A stretch of DNA of 64,000 bases from contig JAPLDI010000013.1 in assembly GCA_026391795.1 (NCBI GenBank), forward strand, positions 38,500-102,499, given 5' to 3'. Made by a program: the position numbers and the translations under genes. Every line of letters starts with the position of its first letter. Positions within the stretch are counted from its first letter, which is position 1. This document shows, one piece after another, positions 1 through 8,687 of the stretch. The notes below the pieces were generated by a model. That model saw nothing but the letters and a program-made list of their open reading frames with translations. It searched no databases and had not been told where the DNA came from. The stretch is from Bacteroidota bacterium (GTDB lineage: Bacteria; Bacteroidota; Bacteroidia; Bacteroidales; FEN-979).

Positions 1-1374
1 TAATGTCTTTGCATTGATCAGGTCCATCGGGGTGAACACCTCGTTGTCCCTTACATTCATCCTTTCCCTGATGGTACGTGCCATCCTGGAAAGACCCACT
101 CCGAACTGGTTATAGAGCTGTTCTCCTACTGTCCTTACGCGGCGGTTGCTGAGGTGGTCGATATCGTCGACATCCGCTTTGGAGTTTACCAGTTCAATCA
201 GGTATTTTATAATGGAGATGATATCTTCTTTTGTAAGTACCCGGGTCTCGATGGGAATTTCGAGATTCAGTTTCCGGTTGATCCGGTACCTTCCCACATC
301 GCCCAGATCGTACCGTTTATCGGAGAAAAACAATTTCTCGATAATGCCGCGGGCCGTTTCCTCATCCGGAGGTTCGGCGTTGCGAAGCTGACGGTATATG
401 TATTCAACAGCTTCTTTTTCCGAGTTGGCTGTATCTTTCTGAAGTGTATTAAAGATGATGGAATAGTCAATAGCCTGCGACTCCTCCCTGTGTACCAGGA
501 TGGTCTTGATCCCTGCATCAATGATCAGGTCGATGTGGGCATCTTCAAGAACAGTCTCCCGTTCAATGATGACCTCGGTACGTTCGATGCTGACAACTTC
601 TCCGGTATCTTCATCCACGAAATCCTCGATCCAGGAACGAACGACGCGGGCGGCCAGTTTTGATCCCAGCAGTCGTTTCAGGGCGGCTTTGCTCACCTTT
701 ACCTCCTGTGCCAGTCCGAAGATCTCGAGAATATCTTTATCGGTTTCATATCCGATGGCTCTCAGCAAGGTAGTGACGGGTAATTTTTTCTTCCTGTCGA
801 TGTAGGCGTACATCACGTTGTTGATATCCGTCGTGAACTCGATCCAGGATCCTTTAAAAGGAATGATACGGGCAGAATAGAGCTGAACACCGTTTGCATG
901 GAAGCTGGTACTGAAGAAGACACCGGGTGAACGGTGCAGCTGCGACACGACTACCCGCTCTGCTCCGTTGATGCAGAAGGTACCGCGCGGGGTCATATAG
1001 GGGATCATACCAAGATAGACATCCTGGATGATGGTCTCAAAATCTTCATGTTCGGGATCCGTGCAGTACAGTTTGAGTTTGGCTTTCAGCGGCACGCTGT
1101 AAGTCAGTCCGCGCTCAATGCATTCTTCGATGCTGTATCGTGGCGGGTCAATGAAATAATCCAGAAATTCCAGTACAAAGTTGTTCCGGGCATCCGAGAT
1201 GGGGAAATTTTCCGCGAAGACTTTGTAAAGACCTTCATTGATACGATTCTCAGGGTTGGTCTCCAGCTGAAAAAAGTCTTTGAAAGACTTTATCTGAATA
1301 TCAAGAAAATCCGGGTACTCGTATTGGATCTTTGTGGAAGCGAAACTGATCCTTTCGATTTTGTTTGAAGCCAA
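1..1374 (-). CDS. rpoB: RNA polymerase beta subunit, N-terminal part (runs off window)
   Basis: Encodes the first ~458 residues of the RNA polymerase beta subunit; the rest lies beyond position 1. Recognisable blocks include [16 protein letters not shown] near the N terminus, [19 protein letters not shown], the [16 protein letters not shown] segment, [15 protein letters not shown] and the [18 protein letters not shown] block that precedes the rifampicin region. There is no ATG near the N terminus: the frame has an in-frame TAA five codons before a TTG at 1374, and reading from that TTG gives [13 protein letters not shown], the expected start of Bacteroidetes RpoB. I therefore call a TTG start. 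It is the last gene seen of the rplKAJL-rpoBC operon, 182 nt after rplL, with a hairpin in the gap. Identification is very sure; the start is likely. Confidence 0.97.
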   Translation of the reverse strand, partial: MASNKIERISFASTKIQYEYPDFLDIQIKSFKDFFQLETNPENRINEGLYKVFAENFPISDARNNFVLEFLDYFIDPPRYSIEECIERGLTYSVPLKAKLKLYCTDPEHEDFETIIQDVYLGMIPYMTPRGTFCINGAERVVVSQLHRSPGVFFSTSFHANGVQLYSARIIPFKGSWIEFTTDINNVMYAYIDRKKKLPVTTLLRAIGYETDKDILEIFGLAQEVKVSKAALKRLLGSKLAARVVRSWIEDFVDEDTGEVVSIERTEVIIERETVLEDAHIDLIIDAGIKTILVHREESQAIDYSIIFNTLQKDTANSEKEAVEYIYRQLRNAEPPDEETARGIIEKLFFSDKRYDLGDVGRYRINRKLNLEIPIETRVLTKEDIISIIKYLIELVNSKADVDDIDHLSNRRVRTVGEQLYNQFGVGLSRMARTIRERMNVRDNEVFTPMDLINAKTL

Positions 1375-1492
1375 GGTCTTTATGTTTTACGTTCCGCCGG
1401 GTGCAGAACACTGGTTAGATTTTTATGCGTACAAACGCGTAGGACCGCCCATCAAACGCGGGTTTCCGCGTCAAGGTAAATATTGACAATAC

Positions 1493-1528
1493 GACGTAGA
1501 CCTCTTCAATTCCGAAGAGATCTACATC
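1493..1528 (-). promoter_or_regulatory. 15-bp RNA hairpin between rplL and rpoB
   Basis: The arms 1493-1507 and 1514-1528 form a 15-bp stem with a 6-nt loop. In the DNA of the plus strand two positions are C/A mismatches; in the minus-strand RNA both become G-U wobble pairs, so the stem is uninterrupted only in the rplL-rpoB transcript. No U-tract follows, so it is not a plain terminator. In E. coli the rplL-rpoB gap holds an RNase III site and an attenuator; a similar processing or attenuation role is inferred. Confidence 0.65.
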
Positions 1529-1556
1529 CTAATGCCAGGGTAAGAAAAAAACTTCC

Positions 1557-1931
1557 TTACTTAATTTCAACCTCTGCACCTGCTTCCTGTAACTGTTTTT
1601 GTAAAGCCGTAGCTTCGTCTTTGCTGACGCCTTCTTTCACTGCTTTGGGAGCTGCATCAACGAGTTCCTTGGCTTCTTTCAATCCCAGACTTGTAAGTTC
1701 CTTCACCAGTTTCACAACTGCAAGTTTAGCCTGTCCGGCTGATTTCAGGATCACATCGAAGGTGCTCTTTTCTTCAACAACTTCAGCGGCGGCGGCGGGA
1801 CCGGCTGCAACAGCTACTGCGGCAGCTGCGGGTTCGATACCATATTCATCTTTTAAGATCTTAGCCAGTTCGTTTACTTCTTTTACCGTTAAATTCACTA
1901 ACTGTTCTGCGTAAGCTTTTAAATCTGCCAT
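1557..1931 (-). CDS. rplL: 50S ribosomal protein L7/L12
   Basis: Stalk protein of the large ribosomal subunit that recruits translation GTPases. The 124-residue length is normal. The N-terminal dimerisation helices ([22 protein letters not shown]) lead to an Ala-rich hinge at residues ~36-50 and a C-terminal domain starting [13 protein letters not shown], with the conserved [20 protein letters not shown] segment that contacts elongation factors. It lies 96 nt after rplJ, in the usual rplJ-rplL order, and is followed by a hairpin and rpoB. ATG start at 1931. No anomaly seen. Confidence 0.98.
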   Translation of the reverse strand: MADLKAYAEQLVNLTVKEVNELAKILKDEYGIEPAAAAVAVAAGPAAAAEVVEEKSTFDVILKSAGQAKLAVVKLVKELTSLGLKEAKELVDAAPKAVKEGVSKDEATALQKQLQEAGAEVEIK

Positions 1932-2027
1932 TTTTACTTCTGTTTTAATATGATTACTACTTATTCTCTGTTTTTACTATTCCGATGGCCTCCCGGCCAT
2001 GTTTGTTTTACCTTTCCGTCAATCCGG

Positions 2028-2549
2028 TTATTCCGGCTTTTCGGATAAAGTTTTTACGAGACCTGAAAGCGTGTTGCTTCCCGATTGCAAGCCAGACATG
2101 ACTTTTTGCAACGGGGATTGCAACATTCCAATGACAACTCCGATCATCTCTTCTTTCGATTTGATGTTGACCAGGGCATCCAGCTGGTCCTCGCCCAGGT
2201 AAATGGATTCCTGTACGTAAGCGGCTTTCAGGATAGGTTTTGGTGCGGTTCTCCGGAATTCACGGATCAGTTTTGCGGGGTCATTTGCGACCTCGGAAAA
2301 CAAAATTGATGTGGAACCCTTCAGAATGTCGAAAAGCGGTTCAAAATCTTTCCCCGACTTTTCCATTGCCTTCCTTAACAGTGTATTCTTCACCATCTCC
2401 AGTTGGATGTTTTTCTTGAAACAGGTCCTTCTGAGTCGTGATGTGGTATCTGAATTCAGGTCAGATATATCTGCAAGGTAGAAGTTATTTGTTTGATTCA
2501 ACTTCTCGGCAAGAGCATCAATAAACTGTGTTTTTTCGTCTTTTTTCAT
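2028..2549 (-). CDS. rplJ: 50S ribosomal protein L10
   Basis: Base of the L7/L12 stalk; binds 23S rRNA and carries L12 dimers on its C-terminal helix. The 173-residue product begins MKKDEKTQFIDALAEKLNQ and contains the family pattern FYLADISDLNSDTTSRLRR and a central KGSTSILFSEVANDPAKLIREF. A longer reading begins at a TTG two codons upstream, but the ATG at 2549 gives the normal N terminus. It follows rplA by 29 nt and precedes rplL. In many bacteria L10-L12 represses its own operon; no leader structure was established here. Confidence 0.97.
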   Translation of the reverse strand: MKKDEKTQFIDALAEKLNQTNNFYLADISDLNSDTTSRLRRTCFKKNIQLEMVKNTLLRKAMEKSGKDFEPLFDILKGSTSILFSEVANDPAKLIREFRRTAPKPILKAAYVQESIYLGEDQLDALVNIKSKEEMIGVVIGMLQSPLQKVMSGLQSGSNTLSGLVKTLSEKPE

Positions 2550-2578
2550 AATCAAGCTCTCTCAAATGTTCATAAAAA

Positions 2579-3274
2579 TCAGGCTGTAACCGATTTAGGT
2601 TCCACCTGTACGCCGGGGCTCATGGTACTCGACAAGTAAATACTTTTGATGTAGGTACCCTTTGCTGACGACGGTTTAAGTTTGATCACGGTTTGCAGGA
2701 GTTCTTTTGCATTTTCAACAATCTTTTCTTTATCGAAAGATGCCTTTGCAACCGATGCATGAATGATACCAAACTTATCAACCTTAAAATCGATCTTCCC
2801 GCCTTTTACTTCCTGTACTGCTTTGCCGACCTCCATGGTTACGGTTCCGGTTTTGGGATTGGGCATCAGGCCCCTGGGGCCCAGAATTTTTCCCAAAGCA
2901 CCAACTTTTGCCATAACACTGGGCATTGTGATGATCACATCCACATCTGTCCATCCGCCCTTGATCTTCTCAATGTATTCGTCGAGACCGCAAAAGTCAG
3001 CACCTGCCTGTTTGGCTTCGTCTTCTTTATCCGGTGTACAGAGTACAAGAACACGTACCGTTTTCCCGGTACCATGGGGCAGAGTAACGATTCCCCTTAC
3101 CATCTGGTTCGCCTTGCGGGGGTCGACCCCGAGACGGACATCCACATCGACGGAAGAATCAAACTTTGTATTGGTGATCTCCTTCACGATTCCTGCAGCA
3201 TCTGACAAGGAATAAACAGCGTTTTTATCGAACTTTGTATAAGCCTCTTTCTGTTTTTTTGTCAACTTGGCCAT
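2579..3274 (-). CDS. rplA: 50S ribosomal protein L1
   Basis: L1 forms the mobile stalk of the large subunit near the E site and often represses the rplK-rplA mRNA. The 231-residue length is typical. Conserved stretches include [55 protein letters not shown] and [10 protein letters not shown], the RNA-binding signature. ATG start at 3274, 51 nt after rplK. Same strand and operon as its neighbours. Nothing unusual. Confidence 0.98.
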   Translation of the reverse strand: MAKLTKKQKEAYTKFDKNAVYSLSDAAGIVKEITNTKFDSSVDVDVRLGVDPRKANQMVRGIVTLPHGTGKTVRVLVLCTPDKEDEAKQAGADFCGLDEYIEKIKGGWTDVDVIITMPSVMAKVGALGKILGPRGLMPNPKTGTVTMEVGKAVQEVKGGKIDFKVDKFGIIHASVAKASFDKEKIVENAKELLQTVIKLKPSSAKGTYIKSIYLSSTMSPGVQVEPKSVTA

Positions 3275-3325
3275 TTCACTCGTTTTATAAGATTTGTACT
3301 AACAGCTTAAGAATCCCATTAAATA

Positions 3326-3769
3326 TCAGTTGGCAAACGGAGCATTTCCGCTGACCGTGATACCCATGCTGCGGGCGGTTCCTGCAACCATTTTCATGGC
3401 TGATTCAACCGTGAATGCATTGAGATCGGCCATCTTGTCTTCAGCTATCTTCTGTATCTGATCCCAGGTAACTGCACCGATTTTGTTCCGGTTAGGTTCC
3501 GGGGAACCCTTCTGCAATTTTGTAGCTTCCAAAAGTTGAACGGCAACAGGAGGGGTTTTGATGATGAAATCAAACGATTTATCCTTATATACAGTGATAA
3601 TCACAGGGATTACTTTCCCTGCTTTGTCCTGTGTACGGGCATTAAACTGCTTGCAAAACTCCATGATATTCACTCCCTTTGCGCCCAATGCGGGTCCAAC
3701 GGGGGGTGAAGGATTGGCACTGCCTCCCTTGATCTGCAACTTGATAATTCCACTAACTTCTTTTGCCAT
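3326..3769 (-). CDS. rplK: 50S ribosomal protein L11
   Basis: L11 binds the GTPase-associated centre of 23S rRNA, with an N-terminal Pro-rich domain ([22 protein letters not shown]) and a C-terminal RNA-binding domain ending [18 protein letters not shown]. Its 147 residues match the family. The PPVGPALG segment is where thiostrepton-type antibiotics contact the protein. It lies 49 nt downstream of nusG, the standard secE-nusG-rplK-rplA order. Confidence 0.98.
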   Translation of the reverse strand: MAKEVSGIIKLQIKGGSANPSPPVGPALGAKGVNIMEFCKQFNARTQDKAGKVIPVIITVYKDKSFDFIIKTPPVAVQLLEATKLQKGSPEPNRNKIGAVTWDQIQKIAEDKMADLNAFTVESAMKMVAGTARSMGITVSGNAPFAN

Positions 3770-3818
3770 TGTGTAATAAATTAAACGTTTTTAATGCGAT
3801 TTCCGATACCGGAACCGT

Positions 3819-4361
3819 CTACTCTTTCTGGACTTGCATGAAGCTTAACTCCAGCGGTGTTTTCCTTCCGAAGATCTTAACCATGACCTTCAGCTTTTTC
3901 TTTTCTTCATTGATCTCTTCGATCACCCCGCTGAAACTGTTAAAGGGCCCGTCGATGACTGTAACAGTTTCACCAACGATGAAGGGTATGTTCATCTCTT
4001 CGCCCTGCTCGGCCAGTTCATCAAATTTTCCCAGAATGCGCTTTACTTCTGCAGGTCGTAAAGGATGCGGTTCCCCCTTGGCACCAAGAAAACCCAATAC
4101 CCCGGGAACATTCTTGATAACATGAGCGACCTCCCCAACCAGAACAGCTTCAATCAGCACATATCCCGGAAAATAATTCCGTTCCTTGCTGACCTTCTTC
4201 CCGTTCCGGATCAGGTAGACCTTTTCAGTAGGGATCAGTACCTGAGAAATATAGTCCTGCAGATGCTGGATAGATATTTCACTCTCCAGGTACTGTTTGA
4301 CTTTCTTCTCATTCCCACTGATGGCCCTAATGACGTACCACTTCTTAACCTGCTCGCTCAT
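3819..4361 (-). CDS. nusG: Transcription termination/antitermination factor NusG
   Basis: Binds RNA polymerase and couples it to ribosomes or Rho. The 180-residue protein has the NGN domain at residues ~1-115 ([21 protein letters not shown] near the start, ending at [17 protein letters not shown]) and a C-terminal KOW domain beginning [22 protein letters not shown]. Length and order are typical of housekeeping NusG rather than an UpxY-type antiterminator, as is its place between secE and rplK. ATG at 4361, 61 nt after secE. Confidence 0.97.
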   Translation of the reverse strand: MSEQVKKWYVIRAISGNEKKVKQYLESEISIQHLQDYISQVLIPTEKVYLIRNGKKVSKERNYFPGYVLIEAVLVGEVAHVIKNVPGVLGFLGAKGEPHPLRPAEVKRILGKFDELAEQGEEMNIPFIVGETVTVIDGPFNSFSGVIEEINEEKKKLKVMVKIFGRKTPLELSFMQVQKE

Positions 4362-4422
4362 TTCGTGAAAATTGATTCATTAAAACGATCCGATAGAATA
4401 CTAGATAAATCACCCGGATGCA

Positions 4423-4620
4423 TCAGAACAATTTGTAAAATTGAATAAGGATATTGCGGAATGCCTCATCCATCAGGAACACCACAAACGCGATGATCAG
4501 GGAAGCAATGGACACGACAATTGCACTACCTTGCAGTTCACTCCAGGTGGGCCAGGAAACTTTATGCATGAGTTCATCATAACTTTCCCTGAAATACGCG
4601 GTGACTTTTGAATTTGCCAT
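4423..4620 (-). CDS. secE: Preprotein translocase subunit SecE
   Basis: Short form of SecE (65 residues), the essential clamp around SecY in the inner membrane. An N-terminal amphipathic segment (AYFRESYDELMHKVSWPTWSEL) contains the conserved KVSWPTW motif and is followed by one membrane helix at ~30-52. It lies between tRNA-Trp and nusG, the normal context in Bacteroidetes. ATG at 4620. Confidence 0.96.
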   Translation of the reverse strand: MANSKVTAYFRESYDELMHKVSWPTWSELQGSAIVVSIASLIIAFVVFLMDEAFRNILIQFYKLF

Positions 4621-4635
4621 CTATCTACTATTTTG

Positions 4636-4708
4636 CACGGGTGGTAGGAATCGAACCCACAGCCTACGGTTTTGGAGACCGCCACTCTACCAGTTGAGCT
4701 ACACCCGT
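4636..4708 (-). tRNA. trpT: tRNA-Trp (CCA anticodon)
   Basis: The minus strand folds as a complete tRNA: acceptor ACGGGTG pairs with CACCCGT, D-stem GCTC, anticodon loop CTCCAAA giving CCA, T-loop TTCGATT and discriminator G, as expected for tRNA-Trp. CCA is not encoded. It sits between tuf and secE, its conserved place in Bacteroidetes. Confidence 0.96.
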
Positions 4709-4721
4709 GTACAATTAAACT

Positions 4722-5909
4722 TTATTCCAGTATTTCTGTAACCTGTCCGGCGCCAACTGTACGGCCCCCTTCGCGGATAGCAAAACGCAATCCCAGGTTC
4801 ATTGCGATTTCGGAAATTAACTGTACCTCGATGGTAAGGTTATCTCCCGGCATACACATTTCAACACCATCGGGGAGAATGATCTCACCGGTCACGTCAG
4901 TAGTACGGAAATAGAACTGCGGACGGTATTTGTTGTGGAACGGAGTATGACGACCGCCTTCCTGAGTCTTCAGGATATAGACGCTGGCCTTAAAATGTTT
5001 GTGAGGAGTGATGGAACCGGGTTTTGCAATAACCATACCGCGGCGGATCTCATCCTTATCGATACCACGAAGCAATAAACCTGCATTGTCGCCGGCTTCT
5101 CCACGGTCAAGGATCTTCCTGAACATTTCAACACCGGTTACAACCGACTTCAGCTTTTCTGCACCCATGCCGATGATGTCGACGGGATCACCGCTATTGA
5201 TGACACCTGTTTCAATCCTTCCGGTGGCAACTGTACCACGACCGGTGATGGAGAACACGTCTTCTACCGGCATCAGGAAAGCCTTGTCCACATCGCGGGT
5301 AGGCAGCGGAATATAGGAGTCAACAGCATCCATGAGTTCCATGATCTTCTCAACCCACTGGGGTTCCTTGTTCAATCCGCCCAATGCAGAACCGCGGATA
5401 ACCGGGGTGGTATTTCCGTCGAAACCGTAGAAGGTCAGGAGCTCCCTGATCTCGATCTCAACGAGGTCAAGCAATTCAGGATCATCCACACTGTCGCATT
5501 TGTTCATAAAAACAACGATCTTGGGAACACCAACCTGGCGTGCAAGAAGGATATGTTCGCGGGTCTGCGGCATAGGGCCATCCGTTGCGGCAACAACAAC
5601 AATCGCACCGTCCATCTGGGCAGCACCTGTAACCATGTTCTTGATGTAGTCGGCATGACCGGGACAGTCAACATGCGCATAATGCCTTTTCTCGGTTTCA
5701 TACTCGATGTGCGCGGTGTTGATCGTTATACCTCTCGCCTTTTCCTCGGGAGCATTGTCAATTTGGTCAAATGACTTAAAGGTTGCCAACCCTTTATCCT
5801 GGAGGACAAGCGTAATAGCAGCCGTTAAAGTGGTTTTCCCGTGGTCGATGTGACCAATGGTTCCAACGTTTACGTGCGGTTTGGAACGATTGAATTTTTC
5901 TTTTGCCAT
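4722..5909 (-). CDS. tuf: Elongation factor Tu
   Basis: GTPase that delivers aminoacyl-tRNA to the ribosome. The 395-residue protein begins [20 protein letters not shown] and shows all G motifs: GHIDHGKT (P loop, ~18-25), the RGITI switch I, DCPGH (G3, ~80), NKCD (G4, ~136) and SAL (G5, ~173). Domains II and III follow and end AGQVTEILE. It lies between tRNA-Thr and tRNA-Trp, so the same precursor RNA probably carries tuf mRNA and several tRNAs. Only one tuf copy is in this window. Confidence 0.98.
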   Translation of the reverse strand: MAKEKFNRSKPHVNVGTIGHIDHGKTTLTAAITLVLQDKGLATFKSFDQIDNAPEEKARGITINTAHIEYETEKRHYAHVDCPGHADYIKNMVTGAAQMDGAIVVVAATDGPMPQTREHILLARQVGVPKIVVFMNKCDSVDDPELLDLVEIEIRELLTFYGFDGNTTPVIRGSALGGLNKEPQWVEKIMELMDAVDSYIPLPTRDVDKAFLMPVEDVFSITGRGTVATGRIETGVINSGDPVDIIGMGAEKLKSVVTGVEMFRKILDRGEAGDNAGLLLRGIDKDEIRRGMVIAKPGSITPHKHFKASVYILKTQEGGRHTPFHNKYRPQFYFRTTDVTGEIILPDGVEMCMPGDNLTIEVQLISEIAMNLGLRFAIREGGRTVGAGQVTEILE

Positions 5910-5957
5910 ATAGAATCAAGTTTAATTACAGTTTATTTGTTTTGTTAATACTGGTTG

Positions 5958-6029
<72 letters not shown>

Positions 6030-6040
6030 GGATATTCAGG

Positions 6041-6124
6041 TGCGAAGTGTGAAGTGCGAAGTGTGAATTCAAGTCTTAAGTGTTAAGTATCATTTTTATT
6101 CCTATTGCCTATTGGCTAACGCCT
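6041..6124. repeat. Degenerate 7-nt tandem repeats in the tRNA operon spacer
   Basis: Four copies of tgYgaag (6041-6068) are followed by aagtctt/aagtgtt/aagtatc-type heptamers and two cctattg copies (6101-6114). The array fills the spacer between tRNA-Thr(GGT) and the damaged tRNA-Gly, in the same style as the arrays from 29 kb onward. Confidence 0.7.
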
Positions 6125-6130
6125 GAATAG

Positions 6131-6195
6131 AGCGGAAGACGGGGCTCGAACCCGCCACCTGAAGCTTGGAAGGCTTCCGCTCTACCAAATGAGCT
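6131..6195 (-). pseudogene. tRNA-Gly (TCC) lacking its 5' acceptor strand
   Basis: From the D-stem GCTC onward this is a normal tRNA-Gly: D-loop ATTTGGTAGAGC, anticodon stem GAAGC/GCTTC around CTTCCAA (anticodon TCC), T-loop TTCGAGC and 3' acceptor strand CTTCCGC plus discriminator T. The expected 5' strand GCGGAAG and position 8 are absent; instead the tRNA-Tyr anticodon arm abuts directly. It cannot form an acceptor stem, so it should be non-functional unless the junction is an assembly error. Confidence 0.85.
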
Positions 6196-6238
6196 CAGAT
6201 TTACAGTCTGCCCCATTTGACCGCTCTGGAATCTCCCC
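6196..6238 (-). pseudogene. tRNA-Tyr (GTA), 5' half only
   Basis: Reads as tRNA-Tyr from its 5' end (GGGGAGATT, D-arm CCAGAGCGGTCAAATGGGG) through the anticodon arm CAGACTGTAAATCTG, anticodon GTA. It then stops. The long variable arm, T-arm and 3' acceptor strand are missing and tRNA-Gly sequence follows at once. In related genomes an intact tRNA-Tyr followed by tRNA-Gly occupies this place, so the simplest reading is a deletion joining the two. Confidence 0.85.
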
Positions 6239-6324
6239 GGGTATGTGTGGGTTTGAGTTTGTGTGTGTGTGGTAAACTATTTCAATGAACGTTATTTTGG
6301 ACTTCGGGCTTCCCCTCTTTCCTG

Positions 6325-6397
6325 AGCCGATGGACGGGATCGAACCGCCGACAAGCTGATTACAAATCAGCTGCTCTACCAGCTGAGCTACATCGGC
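6325..6397 (-). tRNA. tRNA-Thr (TGT anticodon)
   Basis: Complete cloverleaf on the minus strand: acceptor GCCGATG with CATCGGC, D-stem GCTC, anticodon loop TTTGTAA giving TGT, T-loop TTCGATC, discriminator T. It is the first tRNA of the tRNA-tuf-rpoB transcription unit. Confidence 0.95.
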
Positions 6398-6546
6398 ATC
6401 TGTTTGCTTAAAACCGATGCACTCTCTACTTCTCCCGTTGTTTTATTTCAAAGAATTACCCCCCGGGCAGAAAAACATTGGTACTTTAAGATCGAAAAGA
6501 AAAATACAACCTCCTGTACACCATCCCTTTGCTGACTGACAATCAT

Positions 6547-6578
6547 AAAAAAAGCAGCCCTTTTACAAAAAGGACTGC
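6547..6578 (-). terminator. Intrinsic terminator at the head of the tRNA-tuf operon
   Basis: The arms of 6554-6578 pair as GCAG-U-CCUUUU with AAAAGG-G-CUGC in minus-strand RNA, and seven U follow. The single plus-strand C/A mismatch is a U-G pair in minus RNA, fixing the orientation. It probably ends transcripts arriving from the right and lies directly on the operon promoter. Confidence 0.7.
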
Positions 6579-6608
6579 AAAAGTAGGAACTTTTAAAATA
6601 ATATCAAA
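6578..6608 (-). promoter_or_regulatory. Promoter of the tRNA-tuf-rpoB operon
   Basis: On the minus strand TTTG (6605-6608) is followed after exactly 19 nt by TACTTTTG (6578-6585), a full match to the Bacteroidetes -33/-7 pattern TTTG-N19-TAnnTTTG. The same spacing occurs before rpsU. The final G of the -7 box is also the first base of the terminator stem. Confidence 0.75.
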
Positions 6609-6882
6609 GACTTTTTTTAAGATTTCCGGGAAGAAAAGGGCAATTTATTAACAAATAGTATGCCGCAAATTTATCCGTGATTTATGTATCAGACACCAGG
6701 TGACTGAAAATCATGGAGTAAACAAAATTTCCTGACACTAATCTCTCTGCGGACAACTGTCAGGCGAAGATAATCAATTTTCCGTAAAAAAAGAGAATAT
6801 CACTTCTGGATCAGTCGGAATTCTAAAATAAAATTAATAAAAATTGGGCTCCGTTTATTTCCAAACGATAGAAATCTTTTTT

Positions 6883-6890
6883 TATATTTG
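6883..6890 (+). promoter_or_regulatory. -7 box upstream of the Asp-box protein gene
   Basis: TATATTTG matches TAnnTTTG exactly. No clean TTTG lies at -33. Predicted start near 6896 gives a ~140-nt leader before the ATG at 7035. Confidence 0.55.
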
Positions 6891-7034
6891 TACCGCTGTA
6901 CAGAAGATTTTAACACTGTTTCGGGTGCCAGAGAAAGAAGGAGAGGATTCTATTTCATGCTCAATAAAGGTGAATACAAGAATTCCGGATCAGTTTACTG
7001 TTTTATCCACTGAAACCACTAATATGTTGCCTCC

Positions 7035-8630
7035 ATGGTAAAAAAAATACTACCTTTTCTGTTCTTCACGATGATCTGTTTTCAAGCCATGGCCCAGTCA
7101 CGGTTTCCGATTGTCCTGGTTAACAGCGGATCAGGACAAATGTACAATGAACCATCTATTTGCATCAACCCTAAAAACACCAACCAGATGGTTGCGGGAT
7201 CCGTTATTAATAACTATTACTATTCAAGCGACGAAGGAGTTACCTGGAACGGGGGAGTTTTATCAAGTTCCTATGGAGTATGGGGCGACCCCGCCATCAC
7301 CGTCGACACCAACGGCAATTATTATTATATACACCTGTCCTACGGCAGTGGCAGCGGATGGTGGATCGACCGGATTGTCTGCCAGAAATCGACCAATGGA
7401 GGAAGTTCCTGGAACGACGGAAGCTACATGGGATTTAATCCCCCTCTCCATCAGCAGGATAAAGCATGGCCGGTCGTGGACCGTAGGAATAACAACATCT
7501 ATGTTACCTGGACGCAGTTTGATCAGTATGGCACCTCAAATCCTGCAGACAGTTCCATTATTCTTTTCTCAAAGTCAACAGATGGTGCAACCTCATGGAG
7601 CGCGCCGAAACGGATAAGCAGGCGTGCCGGTGACTGTGTTGACGGGAGCAATACGGTTGAAGGGGCCGTACCGGCGGTCGGACCTGCCGGGCAGATCTAC
7701 GTGACCTGGGCAGGGCCTCTTGGACTGATGTTCAATCGCTCGCTGGACCAGGGAACCACCTGGGTCGATTCCAACATCTTCGTCAGCAATATGCCCGGCG
7801 GATGGAATATTTCCATTTCAGGGATCGACAGGAGCAACGGAATGCCGGTGACCTGCTGCGACCTGAGTAATGGGCCCTACCGCGGAAATGTTTATGTCAA
7901 CTGGGCTGATATCAGGAACGGATCTACCGATTGCGACATCTTTTTTACACGGTCAACCGATGGAGGGAGTCACTGGAGCGCTCCGAAACGGGTGAATGAT
8001 GACTCCCCCGGCAAACAGCAGTTCTTTACCTGGATGACTGTGGATAATAAAACGGGGTATATTTATGTTATCTTTTATGACAGGAGACTACACAGCGGTG
8101 ATTCGACCGATGTCTACCTGGCAGTTTCAAGAGACGCCGGATTGAACTTCGAGAACATCCGGCTTAGCGCAAATGCTTTCCTTCCCACCAGTGGTGAGTT
8201 TTTCGGAGATTACACCAATATCAGCGCCTACAATAATATCGTCCGGCCCATCTGGGAAGAATTGTCAGACGGTCATACCAAAAAGATCTTTACTGCCCTG
8301 ATCGATTCAGTCTATGCCTCAACAATAACCTGGGTTGGAGGAAAATCGACAGACTGGAACAATCCCTGGAACTGGTCTCCCTGGTCAGTGCCGACAGCAA
8401 CTCAGAATGTGATAATTCCCCAGGTCGGGTCCGGAAAAGTTTATCCCGCTGTCAATGTAAACGGACTTACCTGCAAGAACCTGACAATAAACACAAATGC
8501 TTCAGTAACTTTACCCGCATCAAGGACCTTTGACATCAAAGGGAACCTTACCATACGAAACGGCGGATCAATGATAAACAACGGATCTGTAACCATCCGG
8601 GGAATTCTTGTCAATGAGAATATTCCATAA
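7035..8630 (+). CDS. Secreted sialidase-like beta-propeller protein (Asp-box repeats)
   Basis: A 531-residue exported protein with signal peptide MVKKILPFLFFTMICFQAMAQ. The body carries at least five Asp-box (BNR) motifs: SSDEGVTW, KSTNGGSSW, KSTDGATSW, RSLDQGTTW and RSTDGGSHW, the hallmark of six-bladed propellers of the sialidase superfamily. I do not see a clear RIP motif or the catalytic Arg triad, so enzymatic activity is not assured. After ~residue 430 comes a small beta domain starting WVGGKSTDWNNPWNW and VPTATQNVIIP, common at the C-terminal side of Bacteroidetes surface proteins. No T9SS sorting domain is evident. First gene of the accessory block, transcribed away from the tRNA operon. 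Confidence 0.75.
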   Translation: MVKKILPFLFFTMICFQAMAQSRFPIVLVNSGSGQMYNEPSICINPKNTNQMVAGSVINNYYYSSDEGVTWNGGVLSSSYGVWGDPAITVDTNGNYYYIHLSYGSGSGWWIDRIVCQKSTNGGSSWNDGSYMGFNPPLHQQDKAWPVVDRRNNNIYVTWTQFDQYGTSNPADSSIILFSKSTDGATSWSAPKRISRRAGDCVDGSNTVEGAVPAVGPAGQIYVTWAGPLGLMFNRSLDQGTTWVDSNIFVSNMPGGWNISISGIDRSNGMPVTCCDLSNGPYRGNVYVNWADIRNGSTDCDIFFTRSTDGGSHWSAPKRVNDDSPGKQQFFTWMTVDNKTGYIYVIFYDRRLHSGDSTDVYLAVSRDAGLNFENIRLSANAFLPTSGEFFGDYTNISAYNNIVRPIWEELSDGHTKKIFTALIDSVYASTITWVGGKSTDWNNPWNWSPWSVPTATQNVIIPQVGSGKVYPAVNVNGLTCKNLTINTNASVTLPASRTFDIKGNLTIRNGGSMINNGSVTIRGILVNENIP

Positions 8631-8687
8631 GGGTGCACTGACAGCAAAAAAGAACGGATTTCAACTAATTTATAACGCGGGTTTATT

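Larger units (their letters stand above)
6398..6882. other. Intergenic region between the tRNA operon and the surface-protein block
   Basis: No convincing gene. Besides the promoter and terminator at 6547-6608 it holds a minus-strand TAAATTTG (6665-6672) that could start a ~110-nt RNA ending at the terminator. The 65-codon frame at 6844-7041 has no protein-like composition and overlaps a promoter. Confidence 0.5.

Noticed and set aside
6131..6238. Single intron-containing tRNA
   Set aside because: The insert is far too short for a group I intron and is itself clear tRNA-Tyr sequence; no 5' acceptor partner for the Gly 3' strand lies upstream.
6844..7041. 65-codon plus-strand frame
   Set aside because: Starts upstream of the -7 box at 6883 and overlaps the next gene's start; not protein-like.
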